Positions 53,616 to 63,800 of a stretch of DNA of 64,000 nucleotides are shown one piece after another. The stretch spans positions 1 to 64,000 of the forward strand of contig JAUJND010000003.1 of assembly GCA_030446505.1 (NCBI GenBank). The letters are read 5' to 3'. The notes under the pieces are model-generated. The model was not told the origin of the DNA. It ran no database searches and worked only from the letters and a program-made list of their open reading frames with translations. The translations under genes and the position numbers were made by a program. How positions within the stretch are numbered: position 1 is the stretch's first letter; every line of letters begins with the position of its first letter. The stretch comes from Chroococcidiopsidaceae cyanobacterium YX2bin18 (GTDB lineage Bacteria > Cyanobacteriota > Cyanobacteriia > Cyanobacteriales > Chroococcidiopsidaceae).

Positions 53616-54713
53616 TTAGACACCACAATATTTAATAAAACACTTTAAGACAAAATTGCACTGAGGATGGCTTCCGTTGTTAAATATCCATTCATGGATA
53701 TCTTGTAGAGTTGCTTTTGGTGTAAGTGTGGGTCGCCATCCTGTTTTATCGATGACTTTCGATGAGTCAGTGATAAAAATTGGGATATCGCCAGAGCGTT
53801 CTTCTAGGTAAGCTTGGATTTGAGTAGATTTACCTGTAATTGCTTCGCACAATTGGGTAGTTTCGATTAGAGATAGGCTGTTACTAACTCCACCACCAAC
53901 ATTAAAGATTTCACCATCCAGGTCAGTAAAATGCTCTAGTTGATAGGTAACTAGCCTTAATAAGTCTTTAACGTGCAGTAAGTCTCTAACCTGTTTACCT
54001 GTGCCACCAAAGCCAATATAGTTGAGCGGTTTTTGAAAGTAATGAGCAGCAACCCAGAGTACAAAAACACCTTGATCGACTTTGCCCATTTGCCACGGTC
54101 CTGTAATTACGCCGCAACGGTTGATTATTGCCTGAATACCATAAGCTTGCCTGTATTCTTCAATTAAAAGTTCAGAGGCTAACTTTGTAGTTCCATAAAG
54201 AGAACGATGACCATTGAGGGGAAAATCTTCTGAGATACCTTTGTCTGAGACACCGGGAAGATCTTGAGTGGGTAAGATCGCAACTCGGCTAGGTAACTCT
54301 TGTAATTGCAGGGATTTAAGAGCAGCAATTGGATACACACGACTGGTAGACAAAAACACTAATCGAGCCTGTGTAAGTCTTGCTAGCTCCAAAATGTTAA
54401 TTGTACCCAGTAAGTTAGTTTGAAGCACATACTGGGGCGATGTGAACCCCGCTAACACGGAAGGTTCGGCAGAGCAATCTATAATAGTTTCTACATCAAG
54501 TACGCCTGGCTCTAGATCCGAGGGGGAGCGGATATCACCATGAACAAACTGAATACCTAACTGCTTGAACCGGGAAAGATTTAATTCCGAGCCGCGACGA
54601 CGTAGATTATCTAAACAAATAATTTGCCATTGAGGATAGAGTTTTTTTAGACCAATTGCCAGCGAGCTACCAATAAATCCAGCTCCACCTAAAACTAAAA
54701 CTTGATTAGGCAT
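53616..54713 (-). CDS. NAD-dependent epimerase/dehydratase (CDP-paratose 2-epimerase-like)
   Basis: VLVLGGAGFIGSSLAIGLKKLYPQWQIICLDNLRRRGSELNLSRFKQLGIQFVHGDIR; SLYGTTKLASELLIEEY. Confidence 0.88.
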   Translation of the reverse strand: MPNQVLVLGGAGFIGSSLAIGLKKLYPQWQIICLDNLRRRGSELNLSRFKQLGIQFVHGDIRSPSDLEPGVLDVETIIDCSAEPSVLAGFTSPQYVLQTNLLGTINILELARLTQARLVFLSTSRVYPIAALKSLQLQELPSRVAILPTQDLPGVSDKGISEDFPLNGHRSLYGTTKLASELLIEEYRQAYGIQAIINRCGVITGPWQMGKVDQGVFVLWVAAHYFQKPLNYIGFGGTGKQVRDLLHVKDLLRLVTYQLEHFTDLDGEIFNVGGGVSNSLSLIETTQLCEAITGKSTQIQAYLEERSGDIPIFITDSSKVIDKTGWRPTLTPKATLQDIHEWIFNNGSHPQCNFVLKCFIKYCGV

Positions 54714-55491
54714 TCTGCTTTAATCCAACTCTATTTTTGCTTAGGTGGTAGTCCCCGCGAGAAAGATACTTCTCTAGCCAGGCATACAGGACAATAAATA
54801 GATAGCGGCTACCCATTTCTTTAATTTTTAGCTTAGAAACTCCTGTTTGGCGGTTATACCATTTGATAGGCACAACCTTATAAGAAAAACCTCTAACAAT
54901 AGCTTTTAACGGCAGCTCTACTGTGAGGTTAAAATGGTGGCTAAGAATCGGTTGAATTCCATCAATAACTTCTCGACGGTAAATCTTAAAAGCATTGGTA
55001 ACATCGTTGTAATGTAGACCAAATATAACTTTGATGAATAAATTAGCTAAACGGTTTATATACAATTTATGTATTGGGTAATCAACTACCAAACCACCCT
55101 TAATAAACCGGGAACCAAAAACACAGTCGTATCCTTCTTGCAACTTGCGATATCCTGCAACTAAGTCTTTTGGGTCATCTGAGGCATCTGCCATTACAAT
55201 TGCTACAGCATCGCCTTTAAACTCCGCTAGCCCACGACGTACTGCGAACCCAAAACCATTGGGCGGCTGATTATTTACATATCGAACACTTTTGAATACT
55301 TGTGATAAGTTTTGACAGACAGCTAGAGTTGTGTCTGTACTATTGTCGTTGACTATCACAATCTCATGATCAATCTTTTGCTCTTGAAGGGTGTCAACAA
55401 TATTACTAACAGTTCCATGTAGACAGCTTTCTTCGTTATGAGCAGGTATAATAACTGAAATTCTCACTACTTCTCCCTCCCCCACTTTCAC
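54706..55491 (-). CDS. GT2 glycosyltransferase, dolichyl-phosphate mannose synthase-like
   Basis: ISVIIPAHNEESCLHGTVSNIVDTLQEQKIDHEIVIVNDNSTDTT...VIVMADASDDPKDL. Confidence 0.92.
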   Translation of the reverse strand: MKVGEGEVVRISVIIPAHNEESCLHGTVSNIVDTLQEQKIDHEIVIVNDNSTDTTLAVCQNLSQVFKSVRYVNNQPPNGFGFAVRRGLAEFKGDAVAIVMADASDDPKDLVAGYRKLQEGYDCVFGSRFIKGGLVVDYPIHKLYINRLANLFIKVIFGLHYNDVTNAFKIYRREVIDGIQPILSHHFNLTVELPLKAIVRGFSYKVVPIKWYNRQTGVSKLKIKEMGSRYLFIVLYAWLEKYLSRGDYHLSKNRVGLKQNA

Positions 55492-55909
55492 CCCTATTTT
55501 AAAGATAGTAGCATTTTCAAGCCATTTTTAGGATAAACAGGCTTACAGTTTAATAGGCTTTACGTTTACTCGACTTGTCTACAGTACGACCGAGCATCGG
55601 TGTAGCTGAATTATTATTCAAAGCATAAATTAGAGCCTTCCCAAATTGGTATATGCCTTATTACTAAAGTATTTAGCAACATCTAATGTATATAACCAGT
55701 TTCAGTAATTGCTAAGGGCTTATTATTCAGAACGTAAGTTAAAAGCACCAGTTTATTTTAAGCTCATATTAAAAAATTACTAAACTTTGAAAAATATACT
55801 ATTAATGAATCCTATGAACTACTACAGGCGATTTAAAGAATGATGTAGTGATGGCAATTGTCTTAGTTAACTAGCTCTTCTACTAACTGATATTTGTATT
55901 AAACACTAA

Positions 55910-58121
55910 TTAGTCAAGGACAACTACTTCGATTGAGTTATTCAATTGGGTAGCCTCCTTACTTACAGAACTGTAAGCCCAACCTTTAAGAATTACTTTC
56001 CCAATTGGCAAAACATGAGTACTGATTTTAGTATCCCAACCAGAGTTATTATATGCAGAATTATTTAATGCTTTGGCAACATCTGCTCTTTCCAAACTTA
56101 CAGGAGCTACTGCAACCAAAGAATTATTATCTCCGTATGTGATAATAATGCTGTCTGCTGGTCTACCTTCATCAACTACAATAGCCCAACCAGTGGCAGT
56201 GAAAGAAGTAGCCTTTTGCACCTCGACTTTTTGTCCACTGGGGGTATTATTTATCGTATCAAAAAAACCAGTTGCGTAATTTGGAGCAGCTTTGAAGTTA
56301 ATTTCTTTAACATTAGGAATAATAAAGCTATCTGGGGAATTTGTTATTTTATGGCTACCATTAAGTTTAAAAGCTTTTCCTATATTACTATCAAAAGCCC
56401 AGGCTTCTACTTTAATAAGACCCTTCGAAAGCAGACTAGAAGAAAAAGCTTTCTGCCAACTCGAATTATGGTATAGTTCGTTTATTGAAGCTTTAGCAAA
56501 ATCTTTACTTACATCTCTCGTATCAACCACTGTAAATATAATAGAGTTACTTTCAACGTTGTCAATAGTAGAGTTACTCTCCACATTCTCATAAGTAAGA
56601 ACAACTGAGTCGGCTGGTTCTCCTCTTTCTGGTAAAATAGCCCATCCTGAAGCAAAATCTACATTATCGTTTACTTTTATTAAAGTATCAAACGAACCAT
56701 ATGCTTCAGAATTCAAGTCATTAGCTCCCTTAATATCTTGAATTCTGCTACTTCTCACTAACCCCGGTTTCAGAAATCCTAAATTATCAAGAGCATCTAC
56801 TGTAGACTTTAAAGTAACTACATCTGGATAAACCCTTGTTCTCAAGCATTCTTCTTGTTGCACAAAGTTTATAAATAACAAGCAAGATTTTATTTGTAAA
56901 CGAGATGATCTTAAATCAGCCATTTTTTCAACTGCATAGATAGAAGTAGATAGGTGTAAAACTAAGAGAATTGCTCCTAAAAAAAATGTGGATCGAGTAA
57001 GTAATTGTTTATTGGTTGAGAAAAAATATTTTTTCTTGAGGTCGTCAGCAACAATTACTGTTAAGTAAATAACTGATACAGTTAGGTAGACAGAGAAAGT
57101 TGTATACCTTGAATCAAGAGACTGTTGAACGCCAAAGCCTAATCTTCCACAAGTAGTTATTATTGCGCTAATAATTGTGTAAAATCCAATCGTTAGCCAA
57201 GCAGCCATACGATGTAAAAGTGTAAAATCTCGTGAGAATCTTAACAAATAAACACATGAAGCTGAAAAAAGTATAATTAAAATTAAGCCTATAATTGGAG
57301 CAGTAATTAGGGCATTTATGCCTTTGCCGAAGCTAAGTGGAGCACCTAGAAAAGACAAGAAGTAATGAATTGCTTGTTGTGGATGTACTAAAACTTCTGA
57401 AAATCTGGGATGCTGCGATGGCTTTTTGTAATTGTGAAAATAAACTACTTCGTTTAATATGAAATTTGCTATCCAACTAATGACTAACCACCTACTTTTA
57501 TTCAACTCCTTTCGAGATTTGAGTGCCAGAACAGGAAACACCACAATCCAGCACAGTACTCCGTTAGCGAAGGAAAAAGTGCTAATTGTTGATAGTACCA
57601 TTGAAATTAAAAACTTGATTGTTGTTACCAATTTAGAGTAGGCGACTAATATGCAAGTTGTAATGCACGCAATAGGAAAGAATATAATCATTTGCATACC
57701 CCATAACCAGTTTTCCCCTTGGATGGGAGCAAATATAAGTAAATTTGCGATACTAGCTATTAATAACTTCTTTACTATGCCGCCACTAACTGTTAATTTG
57801 CTTAGGGAATAGATATTAAGGGAAATAATACAGGCAAGTAAAAATGTAAATAACATTTCATACCTGACATCCCAGTGGGTCAGATATGCTAGAATAATAA
57901 ATATAAACTTTGGGAAAAATAATCTACTTTCATTATGCTGCATCAACAAATCATTAATAGAAAAGAACCATTATGAATCTTTTCAAATATTGGAGCAATC
58001 CCCACTGGTCCCAGTAGGGAACATTAACGCTATAAATTGAAATAAGAATTCCAAGAAAACAAGCAGGTAAAAGTGCTAAGTAAAAACATAATATTTTTCT
58101 AAATCTATAAGCAGATTGCAT
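55910..58121 (-). pseudogene. Multi-pass membrane protein with C-terminal 'GWAI-PAD-RPDV-GW' modules; N-terminal ~55 aa frameshifted
   Basis: 679-aa ORF 55910..57949 plus N-terminal piece from ATG 58121: MQSAYRFRKILCFYLALLPACFLGILISIYSVNVPYWDQWG..., continuing in another frame FEKIHNGSF/SINDLLMQHNESRLFFPKF. C terminus carries two module copies. Confidence 0.75.
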
Positions 58122-58352
58122 AGCTTTAATTGAATATAATAATTTTGCTATTACTGTTTTTATTAGGTTGATATTGATGCTCAGAATTCATTCTCAAATC
58201 TAAAAAATTTACTTCTTTTAATGATACTATCAACTGTAAACTCAGGTTAAATCAATTGTTAAAAATTAGCAAGTCAAAATAATGTAGATAACGGCAAATT
58301 TTTTAGGGTATAGCTAGATTTACTGCTAACTGTTATTTGCCGTATTTACTAG

Positions 58353-58955
58353 TTAGTCACGTACAACAATTTGACGAGTATTTCCTAATTGGTTTGCTTC
58401 CTTAGTTGTAGAATTGTAAGCCCAAGCTTTTAAAACTACTTCGCCAGCAGGTAAGGCAGAAGAGTCAAGAGTAGTGCTCCATCCAGAGTTTTTATACGCA
58501 GGACTTTTCAAAGCTTTTAAAACATCTGGTCTTTCCAAATTTACGGGAGCGACTGCAACCACCGAATTATTATCTCCATACGTAATAATAACTCTATCCG
58601 GTAGCTTGCCTTCTTCAGGTATAATAGCCCAACCGATTACAGTAACAGGAGTTCCCTTTTGGATTTCGACTCTTTGTGTACTGGAGCCATTTATTGCATC
58701 GAAAAACCCAGAGGAATTTCTAGAAGCAGCTTTGAAGCTAATTTCGTTAACATTGTTGACCCCAGGAATAGCAACGGTATTTGACGAAGCAGTCGCTTGA
58801 GGAGAAGATGTAGCTACAGGACTTGCAGGTGAACTAGGTGAATCAACTGGACTATTAGCGCTTTCAGTACCAGTAGAGCAGGCAGCTAATGACATAGCTA
58901 TTACTGAAATCACAAATTTGGTTGTGTAACGAAAAGTCTTTTTGGGTTGAATCAT
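58353..58955 (-). CDS. Lipoprotein consisting of a single 'GWAI-PAD-RPDV-GW' module
   Basis: Lipobox VISVIAMSLAACSTG; NEISFKAASRNSSGFFDAINGSS...GWAIIPEEGKLPDRVIITYGDNNSVVAVAPVNLERPDVLKALKSPAYKNSGWSTTLDSSALPAGEVVLKAWAYNS. Confidence 0.85.
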   Translation of the reverse strand: MIQPKKTFRYTTKFVISVIAMSLAACSTGTESANSPVDSPSSPASPVATSSPQATASSNTVAIPGVNNVNEISFKAASRNSSGFFDAINGSSTQRVEIQKGTPVTVIGWAIIPEEGKLPDRVIITYGDNNSVVAVAPVNLERPDVLKALKSPAYKNSGWSTTLDSSALPAGEVVLKAWAYNSTTKEANQLGNTRQIVVRD

Positions 58956-59103
58956 AACTACCAGTGAATTGATTAACTAAATAGGTAAATTAAAACACAG
59001 ATTGAGATTAATATTTATGCTAGCCGAGATCATCTGAATAATTTGGAGCGGCTTCATATATAACTATTGCCTTTACTAGGGAGTATTTGGCATGGTAAAC
59101 TCA

Positions 59104-60744
59104 TTAATCATCAGTTGCTAAACCTATCGAGTTTTTTATATTAAACCATGCCGTCCGTAATTTCCAAAACTTACTTGTCTGCATTGCATTAATCATCTCC
59201 TGGGCTTGTAGCAACTCTGCCTGAGTTTTCTGAAGTTCAAGTTGTAACTGATTCAGTTCAGTATGAGTTTGCTGCAAATAGGATTGTGATTCATCTTCTG
59301 TAGGGCTTTGTTGTAGATGATAATGCGATCGCTCCACTTCCCCTAATGAAAACCACTCCAAGGCTTTCTCCAGCTCGATCTGGCTCCAACCTACCTCTGA
59401 TGACTTTACAGGATATCTCGTTGCAGAACGCTCTACTGTAAATGTTCTTTTTACTGGCGGTGTTTCACCTTGATAGTTGCGATTGACTTCAATAAAAACA
59501 CCGAACTCTCGAACAACATCTTTATAATATTTTAGGGCAAAATCAATTTTTACTTTATTACTATACAATTCTATTAATATATCTGGGTCAATAACATATG
59601 TAATTTCTTTCAACACCCATCGTGCCTTTAACTGGTCTTGCCAAAAACTGGAGTTCCACACACATAAGTGTAAATAATGGTCTTCATTATAAAATATGTT
59701 ATGACCAAAAACAAATGCAGAATTTGACCAAGAGTATGGAGTCCAGAACTCTAAATTGGTGCCATCTACACAAACTCGGCTGATTTCCTTAAAAATTTGT
59801 ACTACATGATGGGCAGTGTCAATATGTTCCAAAAAATGAGATGAGTGTACGTAGTCAACACTTTTATCGGGAAATGGTAGAGGTTCAATTTGTAGATTTA
59901 AAACATAATCAACACCTGGTTGCGCTTGTAGATCAATACCAATAGTTCCTTCCTTTTTGCGAGAGCCGCAACCAAGGTCAATCTTCAATTTATTCACTGT
60001 CCTTTCTCCTATAGATCTATGTCCGTTGTTCCATCTAGAAGTTTGCTCAATTTCTGGCGCTGTCTTACTGAGAATAATAATAAATTCCATTCCATTTTTT
60101 TGAACTAACTCAATTTCAATTGGAAAAGACAGCTTATTTTGACAATATAGGAGCAGTTCTAAAAACTCTATTTGAGTCCAAACATGAAAATGAATACTGT
60201 AGTTGAGATTGGTAAGAACTTTAGTACGTGCTGCAACCTCATGTTCAGGATACTTATCAACTAAACGCGCCCACTTTGAGCAGTGGGAGTGCATCGACCA
60301 TAGTGGTTCTTCAGTATAATCGCGAATTAGATGATCTAGAGATGTGACTGAACGATGACAATCAAATGTATAACGCTTATCTGGCACTCCTATATATAAA
60401 ATACCATTCGGCTTCAGTACCCTCAACCAATTTTCAATAGCAAAGATAGGATTTTGACAATGCTCAATCATATGATTGGCAATAATAAAGTCTACTGAAG
60501 CATCTAATACAGAGGATAAATTTTCACCATCATCTACAACATCAACTTCTACTAGTTCATATTCTCCTAGCTCTGGATATGTTTGCTTTAATTGATTAGC
60601 ACTCATGCGATCTAGGTAGCGTACAGTTACTTCAGGAGGAACTTCTACAGGCGCATATAATGCCCCAATCTCAATTCCATTACTCCTTAAGTATCTAGCA
60701 GCAATTAAGCTACGTAATGAATTTTCTAATATCGTGTCTGCCAT
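59104..60744 (-). CDS. Tandem SAM-methyltransferase protein with C-terminal coiled coil and SKFWKLR tail
   Basis: MT1: ...VDFIIANHMIEHCQNPIFAIENWLRVLKPNGILYIGVPD; MT2: LKIDLGCGSRKKEGTIGIDLQ...VDYVHSSHFLEHIDTAHHVVQIFKEISRVC; tail QTHTELNQLQLELQKTQAELLQAQEMINAMQTSKFWKLRTAWFNIK. Confidence 0.85.
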   Translation of the reverse strand: MADTILENSLRSLIAARYLRSNGIEIGALYAPVEVPPEVTVRYLDRMSANQLKQTYPELGEYELVEVDVVDDGENLSSVLDASVDFIIANHMIEHCQNPIFAIENWLRVLKPNGILYIGVPDKRYTFDCHRSVTSLDHLIRDYTEEPLWSMHSHCSKWARLVDKYPEHEVAARTKVLTNLNYSIHFHVWTQIEFLELLLYCQNKLSFPIEIELVQKNGMEFIIILSKTAPEIEQTSRWNNGHRSIGERTVNKLKIDLGCGSRKKEGTIGIDLQAQPGVDYVLNLQIEPLPFPDKSVDYVHSSHFLEHIDTAHHVVQIFKEISRVCVDGTNLEFWTPYSWSNSAFVFGHNIFYNEDHYLHLCVWNSSFWQDQLKARWVLKEITYVIDPDILIELYSNKVKIDFALKYYKDVVREFGVFIEVNRNYQGETPPVKRTFTVERSATRYPVKSSEVGWSQIELEKALEWFSLGEVERSHYHLQQSPTEDESQSYLQQTHTELNQLQLELQKTQAELLQAQEMINAMQTSKFWKLRTAWFNIKNSIGLATDD

Positions 60745-60808
60745 ATAAATTCACCTAGCTTATAGCAATATCCACGTCATTAATCTCATGCTTCAGTCTG
60801 GATGCTTT

Positions 60809-63800
60809 TTATATTTCTATACTATAATCTTCACGAATTTTTGAGAGATTTAGATTATAGCAGGGGTCGTTTTTGATGATGTTTTTCCACTTACTGTGCA
60901 TATACTCATTCTCTTTAAGAAATCTATTTAGTTTTTCAGGAGTATCTTCAATTCCTCGACTTTTGGACTCATAATGGTACAAAACCACGTGCGGTAAGTA
61001 GATATTCCTGTAACCTTTTTCTACCAACTTAAAACACAAATCAACGTCATTAAAAGCAACTGCTAACTCTTCTTCAAAGCCGCCAACTTCTTCAAATGCT
61101 TCCCGCCTACACATCATACAGGCGGCTGTAATGGATGAGAAGTTATTAACAGTATTAAGGTGATTAAAATAGCCTGGTGAGCCAAATGTAAGATGCTTAT
61201 GACAATGGTTTGCTACACCGCCAACACCTGCTACTACACCTGCATGTTGGATTGTATTATCTGGATATAATAATAAAGCACCCACAGCACCAATGGATGG
61301 TCTTTGAGCTTGTTCGACCATTGCCTCAATCCAGTCAGGTGTTATTACTTCTGTATCATTATTTAAGAATAGAAGGTATTTCCCTTGAGATTGTTTAACG
61401 GCAAAGTTATTTATTTTTGAGTAATTAAAAGGAATATCTAGTGAGTAGCACTTAAATCTATTTGGTTCTTTATCTTTCCACTTTCTAATTACATCAAGTG
61501 TTGTTTGCTCTGTACTACCATTATCTATTAAGATAACTTCATAGTTCGGGTACGTAGTTTTTTCAAAAATCGAAGTCAAGCAATTATCAACTATAGAACC
61601 CAAATTTTTTGTTGGAATAATTATAGTTACTAGATCTTCAGTATTAATACAATATCTAATAACATAATAGCCAATAGGACCAGGAGCAGGAGCCACTACT
61701 CCCGCCTCTCCTCTTCTATCAATTGCATCTGAAAGCGCTTTTTTAGCTGCATCTATAGCATATGTTTTAGTGTCTAAGCTACTAGCGGTTGAAGCAGAAT
61801 GGATGCGCCAGTGATACAAAATTTTAGGAATGTGAAATATATTTTCAGTTTTTTCAGTAAACCTTAAAACAAGATCATAATCTTGACTACCTTCATAACC
61901 TGCTCTAAATCCTCCTATTTCATTTATCAGCGATCGCCGATAAGTTCCTAAATGGCAAGTATACATTCGTGACAAGAATGAATCAGGACACCAGTCTGGT
62001 TTAAAAAATGGCTCTTTAAGTTGATTTTGCTCGTCAATTTTATCTTCGTCTGAATAGATCATATCTGCTTCAGGATGTCGATTTAGCATTAATGCTACTT
62101 CATACAAAGCATCTGGAGTTAGCAAATCATCATGATCGAGCAACGTAACAAACTCACCTGTTGCTATCTCTATAGCCGAGTTAGATGCACGAGAGATATG
62201 ACCATTATTATTCCTAAAAACAACTTTTATCCTTGAATCTTTTGAAATGTACTCCTCAAGTACACTCTTAACACAAGACTTAGTTGAGGCATCATCAGCA
62301 ATGCACAATTCCCAGTAAGGGTACACCTGATTTAAAACCGATTCAATAGCTTGCCGTAAGAATTGCTCAGGAGTATTAAAAACAGGTACAATTACACTAA
62401 TGAGTGGTTTATAAGGCAATATTTCTACTGTTTCAGCCATCTTTAGCAGATCAGCTTCCCTGGGAAAATTCTTACTCAGCCACTTAGCATATGGTTCATC
62501 AGTAGTAACATCTGGTATTATCCCAATTGCGGATTGGGCCTTATTCAGCTTAGAATAAATTATCAAAAATAATTTAGCTAGTGAATATCGTATCCCTCTA
62601 ACTCTTAAAACTGCATAGTAATATTTTGCTCGTGAAAGCAAACTTTTAAGATGTAAATTGGAACGTACACTATTCAACAATACAGCTTCTTTCCGCGTAG
62701 CATTGTAAGCCCAAGCCTTGAAAACAACTTTTCCTGCTGGCAAATTAGAAGCGTTAAAGATAACAGTCCAACCACAATTTTTATATGTAGGATTATTAAA
62801 AGCTTTTACTACATCTGGTCTTTCTAAATTTACAGTAGCTATAGCAACTAAAGAATTATGCTTGCCATAGGTAATAAGAACTCTATCGGCTGGCCTACCT
62901 TCCTCAGTTATAATAGCCCAACCACTAGCACTGAGGGGTTTTGATTCAGGTAGCGTGATTGTTGTTGTATTAGAGCCATTTATACCATCAAAGCAGCCAG
63001 TTAAAGTATCTTTATCAGGAGCTTTGAAGTTAATTTCTCTAATATTGGTAACTCCAGGAATATTAACATTAGCTGGTAAATTGGTTGTTTCAGCAAAAGA
63101 TGTTTCGGTGAATCCAACTGTTTGCTTAAATCGAAACCAGACAGTTCGCAATTTCCAAAATTTACTGCTTTCCATCGCGCTGATCATAGTTTGCGATTGC
63201 GTCAACTCAGTTTGAGTTTGGTGTAGTTGAGATTGCGAGCGCTCTAGTTCAGTTTGAGTTTGATGTAGTTGAGATTGCGAGCGCTCTAGTTCAGTTTCAG
63301 TTTGTTGCACTAGAGCTTGTGATCGTTGTAGTTCTAACTGAGTGTGCTGTAGCTGAGATTGGGAGTTGTCCAATTCTGCCTGAGTGTGCTGTAGTTGCGA
63401 CTGCGATCGCTCTAGTTCTGTCTGAATTTGCTGTATATGGGAGCGTGAATCTTGTAGTTCCGCCTGAGTATGCTGTAGTTGCGACTGCGATCGCTCTAGT
63501 TCTGTCTGAGTTTGTTGCAGTTGAGATTGTGAGTTGTCCAGTTCTGTTTGAGTTTGTTGCACTAGAACTTGCGATTGCTCTAGTTCAACTTGAATTTGTT
63601 GTACTTGAGATTGCAGCTTAAAAGTTTGTTCCTCTTTCAGATTAATTGCTCGCTCTGCATCTTTAATTTCCTGTTTAAACAACAAGCATATACTTCGATA
63701 TTTTAAGTATTCATAGGGTGATAACTTATCTTCATTTAGTGATCTGTAGCAATTGTCTACAAAAAAGTTATCTGTTTTATAAATCTCGTTATGATGATAC

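Noticed and set aside
63319-63621. ORF 63319..63621 (+)
   Set aside because: Antisense shadow of the coiled-coil repeat in the giant GT protein.
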